This document shows positions 1 through 8,908 of a DNA stretch of 64,000 nucleotides, one piece after another; position 1 is the stretch's first letter; each line of letters opens with the position of its first letter. Location: assembly GCA_938084575.1 (NCBI GenBank), contig CALKFG010000006.1, positions 1 to 64,000 on the forward strand, in the 5' to 3' direction. The translations under genes were made by a program, and so were the position numbers. This stretch comes from an uncultured Hyphomonadaceae bacterium (lineage in GTDB: Bacteria; Pseudomonadota; Alphaproteobacteria; Caulobacterales; Hyphomonadaceae). The notes below the pieces were generated by a model. That model was not told where the DNA came from and searched no databases. It was given only the letters and a program-made list of their open reading frames with translations.

Positions 1-6
1 CGATTG

Positions 7-110
7 GCGCTCAGGCAGCGAAGCGGTAGCGCATCAGATAAGGCGCTCAGGCAGCGAAGCGGTAGCGTGTCAGACATGTCGCTCAGGCCGCGAAACGATC
101 GCGCGCGAGA
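7..110. repeat. 36-bp degenerate tandem repeat, three copies
   Basis: The string GCTCAGG recurs at 9, 45 and 81, an exact 36-base period. The first two copies are nearly identical (core GCAGCGAAGCGGTAGCG) and the third is diverged (CCGCGAAACGATCGCG). On the minus strand each copy contains an in-frame RFAA followed by TGA, so the array may be a repeated 3' end of a gene lying left of the window, or simply non-coding. Copies abut with no spacers, so this is not a CRISPR array. Confidence 0.8.
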
Positions 111-226
111 CCATGTTCATTAAGCGACCTCGGCCGCTCCCGGACAACCCCGCGCCCCCAGCCGAGCCGCGCCCGGAAAACCGCGCATGCCCCAAGCCAA
201 GTGCCGCGCCAGCCGTGCTCCCGCCC

Positions 227-532
227 CTAATCCCCTGAAGGCACATAAGTTTCATCGATAACATAGACCTCAACACCGCCGGTAATGCCGTCATTGGCCT
301 GTGCGGCGGCGGTGGCCTCATCATTGAAAATCGACAGGAAGCGGTCGAGATCACTGGTCACAAACACGGTCACAACCCTGTCCTCGCCAGAGACGCCGAG
401 ATGGACCTCGCTGACGGCCTGGGTCTGAAAAAGGGCGCCATGGGTCTTGAACTTTTCCCGCCATTTCGCGGCGTCTTCCACCTCGTGGCGGACCACGACC
501 ATGGCGCTTTTGGTATGTGTTTCTGATGTCAT
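227..532 (-). CDS. small hypothetical protein, possible monooxygenase-like (dimeric alpha+beta barrel) fold
   Basis: A 101-residue soluble protein with no signal peptide or membrane segment. The ATG at 532 is preferred over an in-frame start 48 bases upstream because AAGGACA sits just before it. The N-terminal half has an alternating pattern (MVVVRHEV, then KWREKFKTH), and later stretches read VVTVFVTSDLDRFLSIF and GGVEVYVIDE. This resembles short antibiotic-monooxygenase-like proteins, but that is inference from pattern only; no catalytic residues are recognisable. It stands alone, with repeats on its left and a long gene-free stretch upstream. Confidence 0.6.
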   Translation of the reverse strand: MTSETHTKSAMVVVRHEVEDAAKWREKFKTHGALFQTQAVSEVHLGVSGEDRVVTVFVTSDLDRFLSIFNDEATAAAQANDGITGGVEVYVIDETYVPSGD

Positions 533-1140
533 GTCACTGTCCTTTTTCAACTCTGGCCTGTTTTGCGCGCGGGACGCCATCCGTCCAGGATCAGTCGCGG
601 CGGCGCCATGATCCGGGGCAGCGGCGCTGCCAGTTCTGTCGCGGTCTGTCCGCGTTAAACGTCAGGATCTGTCCGGACCCGGCCGCCGGCCTGGCCGAGG
701 CCGGGGCGGCGGAAGCGGCGTTTGGAAAATCCAGCAAAAACAGAAATTTAACAATTCGTCGGCGGCGGCTGACCAATGGCTACCGCAGGGCGGGTGAAGC
801 CGTTTACCTGCCCCCACCCACGCCGAACCTCGCGCCCTGTATCTGTCCGTAAGGAAATTAGTGACCGGGCACAAGAGGGATGGGCTGCACTTATTCCAAT
901 TTGTCATCGGCGCATGAAGAATGCCCCGATTCGGGCACCCGCTGTATGGGATCGGTGCAAGCCGATGTGCGGACGCACCAGGCTGACCCCGCGGTATGGC
1001 CCGGGGGCCAGGCGGCGCGGGCGCGGCGCCTGAGCGGAATCAGGACGGATCAGCCGCGGTCGCGGCGCGGCGTGAAGAGGGGTCTGTGATCCGGGTGCCG
1101 GGACGTCCGGCCGGACCGGGGCAGGGGGGCTGAGGACGGA

Positions 1141-1224
1141 GACCCGGACCCGGAGAGCCAGACCCGGAGACCCGGACCCGGAGAGCCAGACCCGGAGACC
1201 CGGACCCGGAGAGCCAGACCCGGG
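1141..1224. repeat. 28-bp tandem repeat, three copies
   Basis: Three head-to-tail 28-base units at 1141-1168, 1169-1196 and 1197-1224. The first two are identical and the third differs only in its last base. Each unit is built from heptads of the GACCCGG / ACCCGGA / GAGCCAG type. As 28 is not a multiple of three, the reading frame rotates from copy to copy, which argues against a protein-coding repeat. Confidence 0.9.
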
Positions 1225-2104
1225 TCCACGGCATCGGGACCCGGCGACAGACCCTGCCAGCGGCATCCTGCGCGCCCTGACCCGGCTCGGGCGCCCTCCG
1301 ACCGGTCCCGGCCCTTCCGCAAGGGCCGTGCGGGACGACAGGCCGGGCTGCTGGTTTATATATGCAGATGCTGCCGGGACAGCCGGTCTTATAAACCGGC
1401 AGGGTTCGCCGGCGTCTTCGCGACGACATAAAAAAATCATAAGGCGGCCTGGCTGCCGCGGTCTGAGGTCTTCGTGCGGCCTGAGAAATCATAAGGCCGG
1501 TCGCGCATAAGCCCGCATTGTGCCGGCGCAGTCCCGGCGCCGGTCGTTGGCCGAGCTTTCAGGTGACCGACGCCGGCGGCGGTCCCCGTGCCCGTGTCAT
1601 CCAGCGCGCTTATAAGCCGGACCGGTGCCGCAGCGGGCCTGCTTTGGGCGGCGATGATCCTGTGACGCAGACCCCGGGCACCTCAGGGTGTCCGGCCGAT
1701 CGTGACATTGGTGGATCTCCGGCCATGCCAGCGCATGGCGCCAGATGCCAGCCATAACCGGCCGGGCTTGCGCCGATTTGCGCCCCCGAGGCGGCCCCGC
1801 CTATGGGCGCCGGTCCCGGCGCGGACCATCTCCGCCGGGGCGGGCTGCGGGTGGGGCAGGGGCAGCTCAGCCGGCCCGGCCGGCGCCACCAGGGAGGCAG
1901 CGCCGCGCCGAAGCCTTCGCCGGCGACGGGGCCTTACCTCATCCCCAGACCATTCGTTCAGGCGGGCTGGGGGCCGGGGGCTGGGGCCCGGTTCACCGGC
2001 CATGGGATCCCGGCGACCACCGGGTGCCGGGGCGCGCTTACCCGGCGTCCCCCGGACCTCACCCGGTTGCTCCGCGACCGCTGACCCGGCTTCTGGCCCG
2101 GCCC

Positions 2105-2155
2105 GGGGCACGGCTCATGGCCCCGCTCATGGCACGGCTCATGGCACGGCTTCTG
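2105..2155. repeat. imperfect 12-bp tandem repeat
   Basis: About four copies of a 12-base unit of the form GCACGGCTCATG, with variants GCCCCGCTCATG and GCACGGCTTCTG, lie head to tail at the right end of the gene-poor stretch. The unit length would preserve a frame, but the surrounding frames look like GC-rich noise rather than protein. Confidence 0.7.
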
Positions 2156-2236
2156 GGCCGGCATGTCCGCCCTGCCCCGACCCCATCCGGGGCGGGCCTG
2201 CGGTTTAGCGGTTGGGCTGGCCCCGATCAGCCCCGA

Positions 2237-3211
2237 TTAGCCCCGGGCGGATGGCCGCGCGGCGGTGAGCCCGCCCGCGCGCTGCGACAGGACAGGCGTG
2301 GCCAGATAGGCGAGCCGCCGGGCCTCGACCCGCAGGCGGGACAGCGTGTCCAGGATCAGCCCCACGGCGAGCGCCAGGATGCCGGTCAGGGACAGGCCGA
2401 TCGCGGCGATCAGGGTTGGCAGGCGCGGCACCAGCCCGGTCTCGACATAGGTCAGGCCAATCGGCACGCACAGCCCGGCCGCAGCCAGCAGCATCAGGCC
2501 GGCGAGGACGGAGAAGAATTGCAGCGGCCGCCCGTCGCGCACCATGCGCCCGATGGTGCGCAGGATGCGGAAGCCGTCGCGCAGCGTGTTGAGCTTGCTT
2601 TCAGACCCGTCTGGCCGGGCCAGATAGGGGGTGTCGACCTCGTCCGTCGGCAGGCGCAGCTGCAGGGCATGCACGCTGAGCTCGGTTTCGATTTCGAAGC
2701 CGTCCGACAGGGCAGGGAAGGATTTGACAAAGCGCCGGCTCATCACCCGGTAGCCGGACAACATATCGCGAAACCGGTCGCCGAAGCTCCAGCGCACAAG
2801 CGCGGTGAGCAGCCAGTTGCCGAACTGGTGGCCATGGCGATAGGCGGCTTTGGCGTGGCTCACCCGGGCACCGGTGACCATGGCCAGGCCATCGTCGCAC
2901 AGGCGTCGGACCAGGCGCGGCGCCGAGCCGGCATCATAGGTCGCGTCGCCGTCCACCATGATATAAATATCCGCTTCGACATCACAGAACAGGCGCCGCA
3001 CGGCATGACCCTTGCCCTGCTGACGTTCGCGCAGCACCCGCGCGCCATGGTCGCGCGCAAGGCGGGCGGTCGCATCGCTGGAATTATTATCACACACCAC
3101 GATCTCGGCCCCGGGCAGCGCCGCCCGGAACGCCGCGATCACCCGGCCAATGGTCCGGCTTTCATTGTAACAGGGGATCAGCACGGCAATGTGCGCATCT
3201 GTCGGATACAT
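2237..3211 (-). CDS. family 2 glycosyltransferase, polyprenyl-phosphate sugar transferase type
   Basis: 324 residues. The N-terminal GT-A domain opens with IAVLIPCYNESRTIG and has the nucleotide-sugar/metal motif D87-G-D89 (VDGDATYD) and the subfamily stretch MLSGYRVMSRRF. Two hydrophobic segments follow near residues 230-255 and 265-290, so the catalytic domain is membrane-anchored facing the cytoplasm. This layout fits enzymes that load a sugar onto polyprenyl phosphate for later lipid-linked glycosylation. The ATG at 3211 is chosen because GGGAGAGGG lies just upstream and the conserved domain begins seven residues later. It is divergent from the DPM1-GtrA gene next door. The sugar is unknown. 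Confidence 0.85.
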   Translation of the reverse strand: MYPTDAHIAVLIPCYNESRTIGRVIAAFRAALPGAEIVVCDNNSSDATARLARDHGARVLRERQQGKGHAVRRLFCDVEADIYIMVDGDATYDAGSAPRLVRRLCDDGLAMVTGARVSHAKAAYRHGHQFGNWLLTALVRWSFGDRFRDMLSGYRVMSRRFVKSFPALSDGFEIETELSVHALQLRLPTDEVDTPYLARPDGSESKLNTLRDGFRILRTIGRMVRDGRPLQFFSVLAGLMLLAAAGLCVPIGLTYVETGLVPRLPTLIAAIGLSLTGILALAVGLILDTLSRLRVEARRLAYLATPVLSQRAGGLTAARPSARG

Positions 3212-3494
3212 GTCCCTCTCCCGGCCTGGCAGGACGACCGTGCCCGGGTGCCCCGCACCGTCTCCGTCCCGCGTCAATCCCGATCCTAGGGCCGTATTGG
3301 TGAAGACTTTGAAAATCCGCATGCCCGCCGGTCGGGCGGCCTGCCCTGTCCTGCGCCCTCTCCCGGCCGCCGCCCCGCTTTACGGCCCTGCGGCGCGGTC
3401 TGCCCGTCTGTCCCTGCAGCTCTGGCTTGCCAGACAGGCCGCTTTTTTGCATCGCTGAGGGGGTTGGGGAATTTCCTCCCCGGAGTGTGCCTGA

Positions 3495-4652
3495 ATGAGC
3501 CAGACGGCCCCCCTTCTCCTGTCGGTCATCGTGCCGACATTCAATGAGCGGGACAATATTGCGGAAATCGTGCGCCGGCTCGAGGCGACCCTGCCGCCGC
3601 AAAGCTGGGAGGTCATCTTCGTCGATGACGCGTCACCCGACGGCACCGCCGCGGGCGTCCGCGCGCTGGCCCGGACCGACCGCCGGGTCCGCCTGATCTC
3701 GCGTCATGACCGGCGCGGCCTCAGTTCCGCCGTGGTTGAAGGGGTTCTGGCCGCGGCCGCCGACATCGTGGCGGTCATGGACGGGGATTTGCAGCATGAT
3801 GAGAGCGTCCTGCCCGGCATGGTCGAGCAGGTCCGTACCGGCCGCGCCGACCTCGTTGCCGCCAGCCGGTTCCTGAGCCCGGACGGCGCCGACGGCCTGT
3901 CCTCTGACGCCCGGCTGGCCATATCGACTTCGGGCATCCGACTGGCCAATGCCGTCTTCGGCCTCGACATGAGTGACCCGCTGACCGGTTTTTTCGTGGT
4001 CCGCCGCGACGTGGTCGAGCGCGCCCTGCCGGAGCTCTCGGGGCTCGGCTTCAAAATCCTTCTCGACATCATCACCTCGTCCCATCCCCGCCCGCGCGTG
4101 GTCGAGGTGCCGTTCCGGTTCCGCGCGCGCCAGCATGGTGAAAGCAAGCTCGACAAGCGCGTGATGTACGATTTTTTCCTGTTCTTTCTGGAAAAGAAAG
4201 TGTCCCGCTTCATCCCCGTTCCGGCCCGGTTCATCTCCTTTGCCATGATCAATGCGATTGGAATTCTGGTTCATCTTGCGGCGTTTGTGCCGCTGGCCGG
4301 GGGACTTGGCTTCGCCCGGGCGCAACTGGTCGCGACCCTGATTGCCATGGCCTTCAATTACACCGTCAACAATGAGGTCACCTATTCAGACCGGAAATTG
4401 CGGGGCGGGAAATTCTATGTCGGGTTCGTGATCTTTGCCGTGTTGTGCTCGCTCGGCGTGGTCGCCAATGTCGGCGTCGCCTCGATGCTGCATCAGGGTT
4501 ATCCGGGCCTGGTGGCCCTGCTGCCGGCTGCCGCGGGTGCCTTTGTGACCGTGGTCTGGAACTATGTCGCGACCCATGTCTTTGTCTGGGGCCGGGGCCG
4601 GCTGGCCCAGCGCCTGCGTATCGCCCTGTCCCGGCTGGTCGGGCAGGGCTGA
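3495..4652 (+). CDS. DPM1-like glycosyltransferase fused to a GtrA membrane domain
   Basis: 385 residues. Residues 1-235 form a dolichol-phosphate-mannose-synthase-like GT2 domain (VIVPTFNERDNI, FVDDASPDGT, metal motif D96-G-D98 in MDGDLQHDES). Residues 245-375 form a four-helix GtrA domain (FNYTVNNEVTYS is typical). GT2 enzymes of this type make polyprenyl-phosphate-linked hexose, and GtrA proteins are thought to help move such lipid-linked sugars across the inner membrane, so the fusion could couple synthesis and flipping. The neighbouring GT39-like enzyme, which would use such a donor in the periplasm, converges on it 43 bases away. A separate GtrA lies at 8909-9385. Confidence 0.88.
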   Translation: MSQTAPLLLSVIVPTFNERDNIAEIVRRLEATLPPQSWEVIFVDDASPDGTAAGVRALARTDRRVRLISRHDRRGLSSAVVEGVLAAAADIVAVMDGDLQHDESVLPGMVEQVRTGRADLVAASRFLSPDGADGLSSDARLAISTSGIRLANAVFGLDMSDPLTGFFVVRRDVVERALPELSGLGFKILLDIITSSHPRPRVVEVPFRFRARQHGESKLDKRVMYDFFLFFLEKKVSRFIPVPARFISFAMINAIGILVHLAAFVPLAGGLGFARAQLVATLIAMAFNYTVNNEVTYSDRKLRGGKFYVGFVIFAVLCSLGVVANVGVASMLHQGYPGLVALLPAAAGAFVTVVWNYVATHVFVWGRGRLAQRLRIALSRLVGQG

Positions 4653-4695
4653 GGGCGCCCGGCACGACACCGGCAAAGGCCGCGACCGGCGGTGC

Positions 4696-6315
4696 CTAGC
4701 GGCGGTAGACGTCGATGCGGGTCAGCTCCGGTTCCAGCAGCGAGTCCGGTCCGGGCACATCGCGGGCGCGATGGGTCGGGTCCGGCCTGAACCCGATCTG
4801 GCTGAGACGGCCGGCAATCGGATCACCGGCGGCATGGCAGCCGGGGTGAAGCACGATCACCGTGTCCGCCTGTTGCAGCGCCGCGTCCAGTCCCCCGGGG
4901 ACCCACCAGTCGCCGCCCAGCGCGGCGTCAATCTGTTGCGCGCTCATGCCCTGATAGGTGCGCAGGGACCGGGCAAGGACGCGCCAATAGGTATGGTCAT
5001 GATAGCGGATCACAGCGCCGTCGGCATCGACGAGATAAAGCGGCGCCTCGGGATTGTAGATGTGCAGGGGGATCAGGGTGAAATCGAGGCAGGCGATCAT
5101 CGGCTGGCCGAGCAGGTCATTCTGCGCCAGATGCGCCAGGGCAGCGCGGTAGGCCTCGGGCTTGTTGCGGTGGGCCTTTTCGTAAAGGGTCGACCCCAGC
5201 CCGGCCAGCGTGAAAGTGGCCACAAGGACCGCGCGGACCCGGGCCCCGGGCACCAGGGACAGGGCCAGGCCGGCCGCCAGACCCGCGCCAAGACCGGCCG
5301 GCAGCATCACCCGGTTGGTGAGAATGCCAGACTGGCTGTGCAGGACAAGGATGGCGACGGGATAGGCCAGGGCCAGAGCCGCCAGCGCCGCGGCGAGGCT
5401 TGGCGTGCGCTGGCGCCAGCTCAGTCCGATGCCGGCCAGCACAAGGCCGTACCAGACCAGGTCGAACAGCCGTGTGGCTGGCCCGAGCCCGGGAAAGCCG
5501 GCCATGTTGCGCATCATCCAGACGCCGTCACGCAGCCCCAGATCGGTGTTGAACGCCTCGCGCGCGCCACTCAGTCCCGGGATCTGGATCAGCCAGGGCA
5601 GGGCGATCAGGCCAAGCGGCAGGTTGATCAAGACCCAGGAGCGGGCACATGCGGGCCGGCTTCCGGCCGGTTCCCGGACCAGGCCGGCGGCGAGGCTGGC
5701 AAAGCCGATCAGGGCCAGGGCGACGAGGCCGATCAGCTGGCTGTAGACAGAGAGGGCGCCCCCGGCGACATAGAGCAGCGTGTAGGCGCGGGCGGACAGG
5801 TGCCCGCGGGTCTCCATCCGGCCGACCAGGCCCCAAAGCGCCATGACCAGCCCAAGCACCACGAAGACATACATCCGGGCGTCCTGCGAGAAATAGACAT
5901 GTCCCGTCGATACAGCGAGACACAGTCCGCAGACCAGGCCGGCGCGCCGGCTGACCAGGTCGGCCATCATCAGGCTGACCAGCCCGACTGTTGCGATCCC
6001 GGCCACGGCCTCAGGGACCCGCGCCATCTCCGGCTGGGGAAACAGTCCGGCCCAGGCATGGTGGACCAGATAGGGCAGCGGCGGATGCACATCGATCCCT
6101 GCGAAGAGCAGGGTCTGCAGCGGCAGCTGGGACCAGGCCCAGGTCACGCTTTCATCCATCCACAAATAGGTGCTGTTCAGCCCGGTCAGGCGCAGCAGGG
6201 CGGCAAGGGCGAGCAGGGCGGCGAGGCCGGCATAAAAGGCGGGCCGGGTCAGATCGTCGGCTGCGGGCCGGGTCTGGTGCTCTGGTCCTGTGTCAGATGT
6301 TGGCGCGGCAGACAC
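4696..6315 (-). CDS. GT39/ArnT-like membrane glycosyltransferase
   Basis: 539 residues with roughly ten or more hydrophobic segments. Hallmarks of the GT-C glycosyltransferase 39 family are present: an acidic loop after helix 1 (YLWMDESVTW), GIDVHPPLPYLVHHAW and FSQDARMY. Such enzymes transfer a sugar from polyprenyl phosphate to a lipid, protein or polysaccharide acceptor on the periplasmic side. The start is taken as GTG at 6315 because AAGGAAA lies 7 bases before it, 12 bases after the upstream acyltransferase stop; a start further upstream would overlap that gene. Last gene of the minus-strand polysaccharide operon. Its donor may come from the DPM1-like enzyme at 3495 or 2237 (inference). 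Confidence 0.82.
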   Translation of the reverse strand: MSAAPTSDTGPEHQTRPAADDLTRPAFYAGLAALLALAALLRLTGLNSTYLWMDESVTWAWSQLPLQTLLFAGIDVHPPLPYLVHHAWAGLFPQPEMARVPEAVAGIATVGLVSLMMADLVSRRAGLVCGLCLAVSTGHVYFSQDARMYVFVVLGLVMALWGLVGRMETRGHLSARAYTLLYVAGGALSVYSQLIGLVALALIGFASLAAGLVREPAGSRPACARSWVLINLPLGLIALPWLIQIPGLSGAREAFNTDLGLRDGVWMMRNMAGFPGLGPATRLFDLVWYGLVLAGIGLSWRQRTPSLAAALAALALAYPVAILVLHSQSGILTNRVMLPAGLGAGLAAGLALSLVPGARVRAVLVATFTLAGLGSTLYEKAHRNKPEAYRAALAHLAQNDLLGQPMIACLDFTLIPLHIYNPEAPLYLVDADGAVIRYHDHTYWRVLARSLRTYQGMSAQQIDAALGGDWWVPGGLDAALQQADTVIVLHPGCHAAGDPIAGRLSQIGFRPDPTHRARDVPGPDSLLEPELTRIDVYRR

Positions 6316-6326
6316 GATCGATTTCC

Positions 6327-7523
6327 TTAGCGGGTCATGGACGGGCCGTCGCCGGGTCCGGGAGAGGGCGGCGTGCCTCTCCGAAATCCTAACCAGGTGA
6401 AGCGGCGCTGCAAGCGGGTGCATCCCGGCTGCAGCCGGTTGCGAATGACCCGCCGGGCGGGGCGTTCCACCCCGTGATAGATCGCCACCGCAATGGCCAG
6501 AAGCGCGCCAAGGGTGACGGGAACGGAGATCAGGCTGGGAACGCCGCGCTGACCCAGCTCGACCAGGGCGATCAGGCCGACCCGCTCATGGAACAGATAG
6601 AGCGGGTAGGAGGCCAGCCCGACCAGGAGGAGGGGGCGCCAGGACAGGACCCGATGCCACGGGCCGGGGATCAGGACCAGGCCAAAACTGGCCAGAACAA
6701 GCAGGTCGGGCAGGATGCGCTGATCGACCTGACCGGCCAGAATGCCGGCGCTGGCCAGCCCGGCCAGGAGGGCGTCCGGCCAGCCGGCCCGGCCCGTCCA
6801 GAGCCGGTAGGCGAGAAGGCCGAAGGTGAAATATCCCAGCATGGCCGGTTGCAGGGGCAGGGTGATGATCTGGTTCAGGCTCCATGACGCGGTGGTCCCG
6901 ATCAGGCCGAGGGCAGCCAGCAGGGACAGGGTTTGCAGAAGGATCCAGGCGGTGAGGAAGTGGCGGGCGCCCGCAGCCCACCAGAGCAGCGCGATCACGG
7001 CATAGAAGCGCACTTCGGCCCACAGCGTCCAGTACACGCCCTCGACCCAGTCGGCGTCGGGCGCGCCGACCAGCGTGCCGATCAGGGACGGATCGATGAA
7101 AACCAGGCTGCTGAGATATTCCAGCCAGGTCACCTCGAAGCCCCGGGTGCTGTCAAAGTGGCTGTAGGTCCCGATGCCATTGATGATCAGCGTCGACAGG
7201 GTGGCGCAGACAATCATGGCGGGCCACAGCCGGGCCATGCGGCGGACCGTGAAGTCGACCAGGCCGGTGCTGCGTTCCAGCGTCATCAGGATCACGAAGC
7301 CGGAGGTGACAAAGAAGAGGCGGACGCCATAGCTGCCCAACCCGTTGAGATATGGCACCCGGTCCTGAAACACGTCGCCAAAGGGAAACAGGGTTTCCGG
7401 CCAGTTGGGCTCGGCCCAGCGCAGGGTGAAATGATACAGGACGACGCTCAGCGCCGCCAGGCCGCGCAGCCCGTCAAGGCTGTCGAGCCGCCTGGGACCG
7501 TCGCTGCGGTCCTGCCGGGTCAC
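6327..7523 (-). CDS. acyltransferase 3 family protein (OafA-like)
   Basis: 398 residues, about ten membrane segments. The family signature is at the N terminus (LDSLDGLRGLAALSVVLYHF, with the catalytic-type His) followed by GVRLFFVTSGFVI and, later, RRMARLWPAM. These integral membrane enzymes O-acylate sugars of O-antigen, exopolysaccharide or lipids. The start is GTG at 7523, overlapping the preceding gene's stop in a GTGA, which implies translational coupling; no ATG in a sensible position exists without a long overlap. No SGNH domain is fused. The likely substrate is the polymer made by this operon. Confidence 0.85.
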   Translation of the reverse strand: MTRQDRSDGPRRLDSLDGLRGLAALSVVLYHFTLRWAEPNWPETLFPFGDVFQDRVPYLNGLGSYGVRLFFVTSGFVILMTLERSTGLVDFTVRRMARLWPAMIVCATLSTLIINGIGTYSHFDSTRGFEVTWLEYLSSLVFIDPSLIGTLVGAPDADWVEGVYWTLWAEVRFYAVIALLWWAAGARHFLTAWILLQTLSLLAALGLIGTTASWSLNQIITLPLQPAMLGYFTFGLLAYRLWTGRAGWPDALLAGLASAGILAGQVDQRILPDLLVLASFGLVLIPGPWHRVLSWRPLLLVGLASYPLYLFHERVGLIALVELGQRGVPSLISVPVTLGALLAIAVAIYHGVERPARRVIRNRLQPGCTRLQRRFTWLGFRRGTPPSPGPGDGPSMTR

Positions 7524-8890
7524 GTCGCCGGCTGCAATCTGGGACCGGCCGGGACCGGGGCGCGCGTTTTCAGGCTGTCGGTGAGCATCTGTGCCATGCG
7601 GTTGCCGTCGCGCACGGCATAATTGGTGCCGCGATCCATCGGGTAGATCTGGGAGAAATTGCACATCAGGACGCCCGGGCAGGGGGTCTGGTGGTCGACC
7701 AGCTGGGTCTCGCGGAAGCCGATATCGACAATGTGCTGGGCATGGGGCATGCGGAACAGGGCGTCATCGACGATCTGGCCGCGGTCAAATGCGGGGAAGA
7801 TCTGGCCCAGCGCGTCATACCAGCGGGTTTTTAAATCAGCCTCCGGCATCGACATATAGGGGTGCTCGGCGGGCACATAATCGCCGATATAGTAGATGTT
7901 GAGCCCGTCAAACCGGTCCTGCCCGACCAGGTTGGTCAGGCTGAGGAAGACCACGAAAGGCGCGTTTTCCTGATTGATATTGTGCCAGTAATAGGGCGTG
8001 AAGGTCTGCGGCGTCGCGAAGACCTGGACCACGGCGTCGAGATAGGAGATCCGCTCAAGCCGGTCGAAATAGGCCGGGTCGTTCGGCCGGTAGGCCTCAA
8101 TCATGCGGGCGAGCACATGGCTCGGCACCGTGGCCAGAACCCGGTCATGCAGCGTGCTGTCCGCGCCCGTGTCGACGCGCACGCGGTCTGTGACATCCTC
8201 ATGGCTGAGCCGGCTGACCGGGGTCGCATAGCGGACCGTGCCACCGGCGGCGAGATAGGGCGCCAGCAGTGCGTCGATCACCGTCCTGAAGCCGCCGTCA
8301 AAATAGCCCAGCGCTTCGCCGCCCAGGCGGGCATCGCGGGACTCCACCCTCTGCAGCACCCGACCCCACAGCCACGACATGGTGACCTTGTCATAATAGC
8401 GGTCGAACTTGCCCCGCAGCAGGGGTTCCCAGATCACGTCGGTGACGGCGCGGCCGGCATATTTGCGCAGCCAGTCGAGCGCGGTGACGTTTTCCAGCTT
8501 TTTCCAGTTCTTGACCCGCTGCAGGTACAGCACGGTCACCCCGGCACGGATCCGGTCGATCAGGGAGATCGGGTTGAAGCGGAGCAGGTCGACCGGGGTT
8601 TCCATCGGATACAGCCGGTCGCCATAATAGGTCGACACCGAGGATTTATGATAGGTCAGCGCATCGGTCAGGCCGAGCTCGTCGACCAGCGCCAGGATAT
8701 GCGCGTCGGTCTTGTACAGGAAGTGATAGGCCTGCTCGACCCGGTGGCCCGCCAGGTCAAAGCCGGCGGCGAGGCCGCCAATCGTGTCAGAGGCCTCGTA
8801 CAGGGTGACCTGGTGCCCGGCAGCCTGAAGCCGGTAAGCCGCGGTCAGGCCGGTCAGCCCTCCGCCAATGATCCCGATACTGTGTTTCAT
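7520..8890 (-). CDS. FAD-dependent amine-oxidase-like oxidoreductase of a polysaccharide locus
   Basis: 456 residues. The N terminus carries a dinucleotide-binding motif (IGIIGGGLTGLTAAYRL) followed by the E-rich FAD stretch (VTLYEASDTIGGLAAGF). The fold resembles protoporphyrinogen oxidase and UDP-galactopyranose mutase relatives, and proteins of this type commonly sit in sugar-polymer clusters, where their substrate is usually not known. It lacks a clear signal peptide. It lies 18 bases after gtrA and overlaps the following acyltransferase by 4 bases. A role in heme synthesis is unlikely given the context. Confidence 0.8.
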   Translation of the reverse strand: MKHSIGIIGGGLTGLTAAYRLQAAGHQVTLYEASDTIGGLAAGFDLAGHRVEQAYHFLYKTDAHILALVDELGLTDALTYHKSSVSTYYGDRLYPMETPVDLLRFNPISLIDRIRAGVTVLYLQRVKNWKKLENVTALDWLRKYAGRAVTDVIWEPLLRGKFDRYYDKVTMSWLWGRVLQRVESRDARLGGEALGYFDGGFRTVIDALLAPYLAAGGTVRYATPVSRLSHEDVTDRVRVDTGADSTLHDRVLATVPSHVLARMIEAYRPNDPAYFDRLERISYLDAVVQVFATPQTFTPYYWHNINQENAPFVVFLSLTNLVGQDRFDGLNIYYIGDYVPAEHPYMSMPEADLKTRWYDALGQIFPAFDRGQIVDDALFRMPHAQHIVDIGFRETQLVDHQTPCPGVLMCNFSQIYPMDRGTNYAVRDGNRMAQMLTDSLKTRAPVPAGPRLQPAT

Positions 8891-8908
8891 GTCCCCACCC
8901 AGCTTGGT

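Larger units (their letters stand above)
581..2236. other. 1.65-kb stretch without a convincing gene
   Basis: Every frame here is either interrupted or of the low-complexity Arg/Pro/Gly/Ala type typical of random GC-rich DNA, without a good ribosome binding site or recognisable family. The stretch contains three 28-bp tandem repeats (1141-1224), an imperfect 12-bp repeat (about 2105-2155) and several ATAAG-type AT-rich motifs between about 1385 and 1625. In a window where genes otherwise sit tens of bases apart, this may be decayed sequence or hold an unrecognised RNA. Confidence 0.6.

Noticed and set aside
7-110. CRISPR array
   Set aside because: The three 36-base units abut directly, have no spacers, and no cas genes are present.
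1745-3289. A long open frame on the plus strand opposite and beyond the glycosyltransferase at 2237-3211
   Set aside because: Most of it is antisense to a gene with clear GT2 motifs; its composition (Gln/Gly/Arg/His-rich) is a typical GC-rich shadow.
4564-6330. 588-codon open frame on the plus strand
   Set aside because: It is antisense to the GT39-like gene, shows no domain, and consists of Gln/Gly/Asp-rich shadow sequence.
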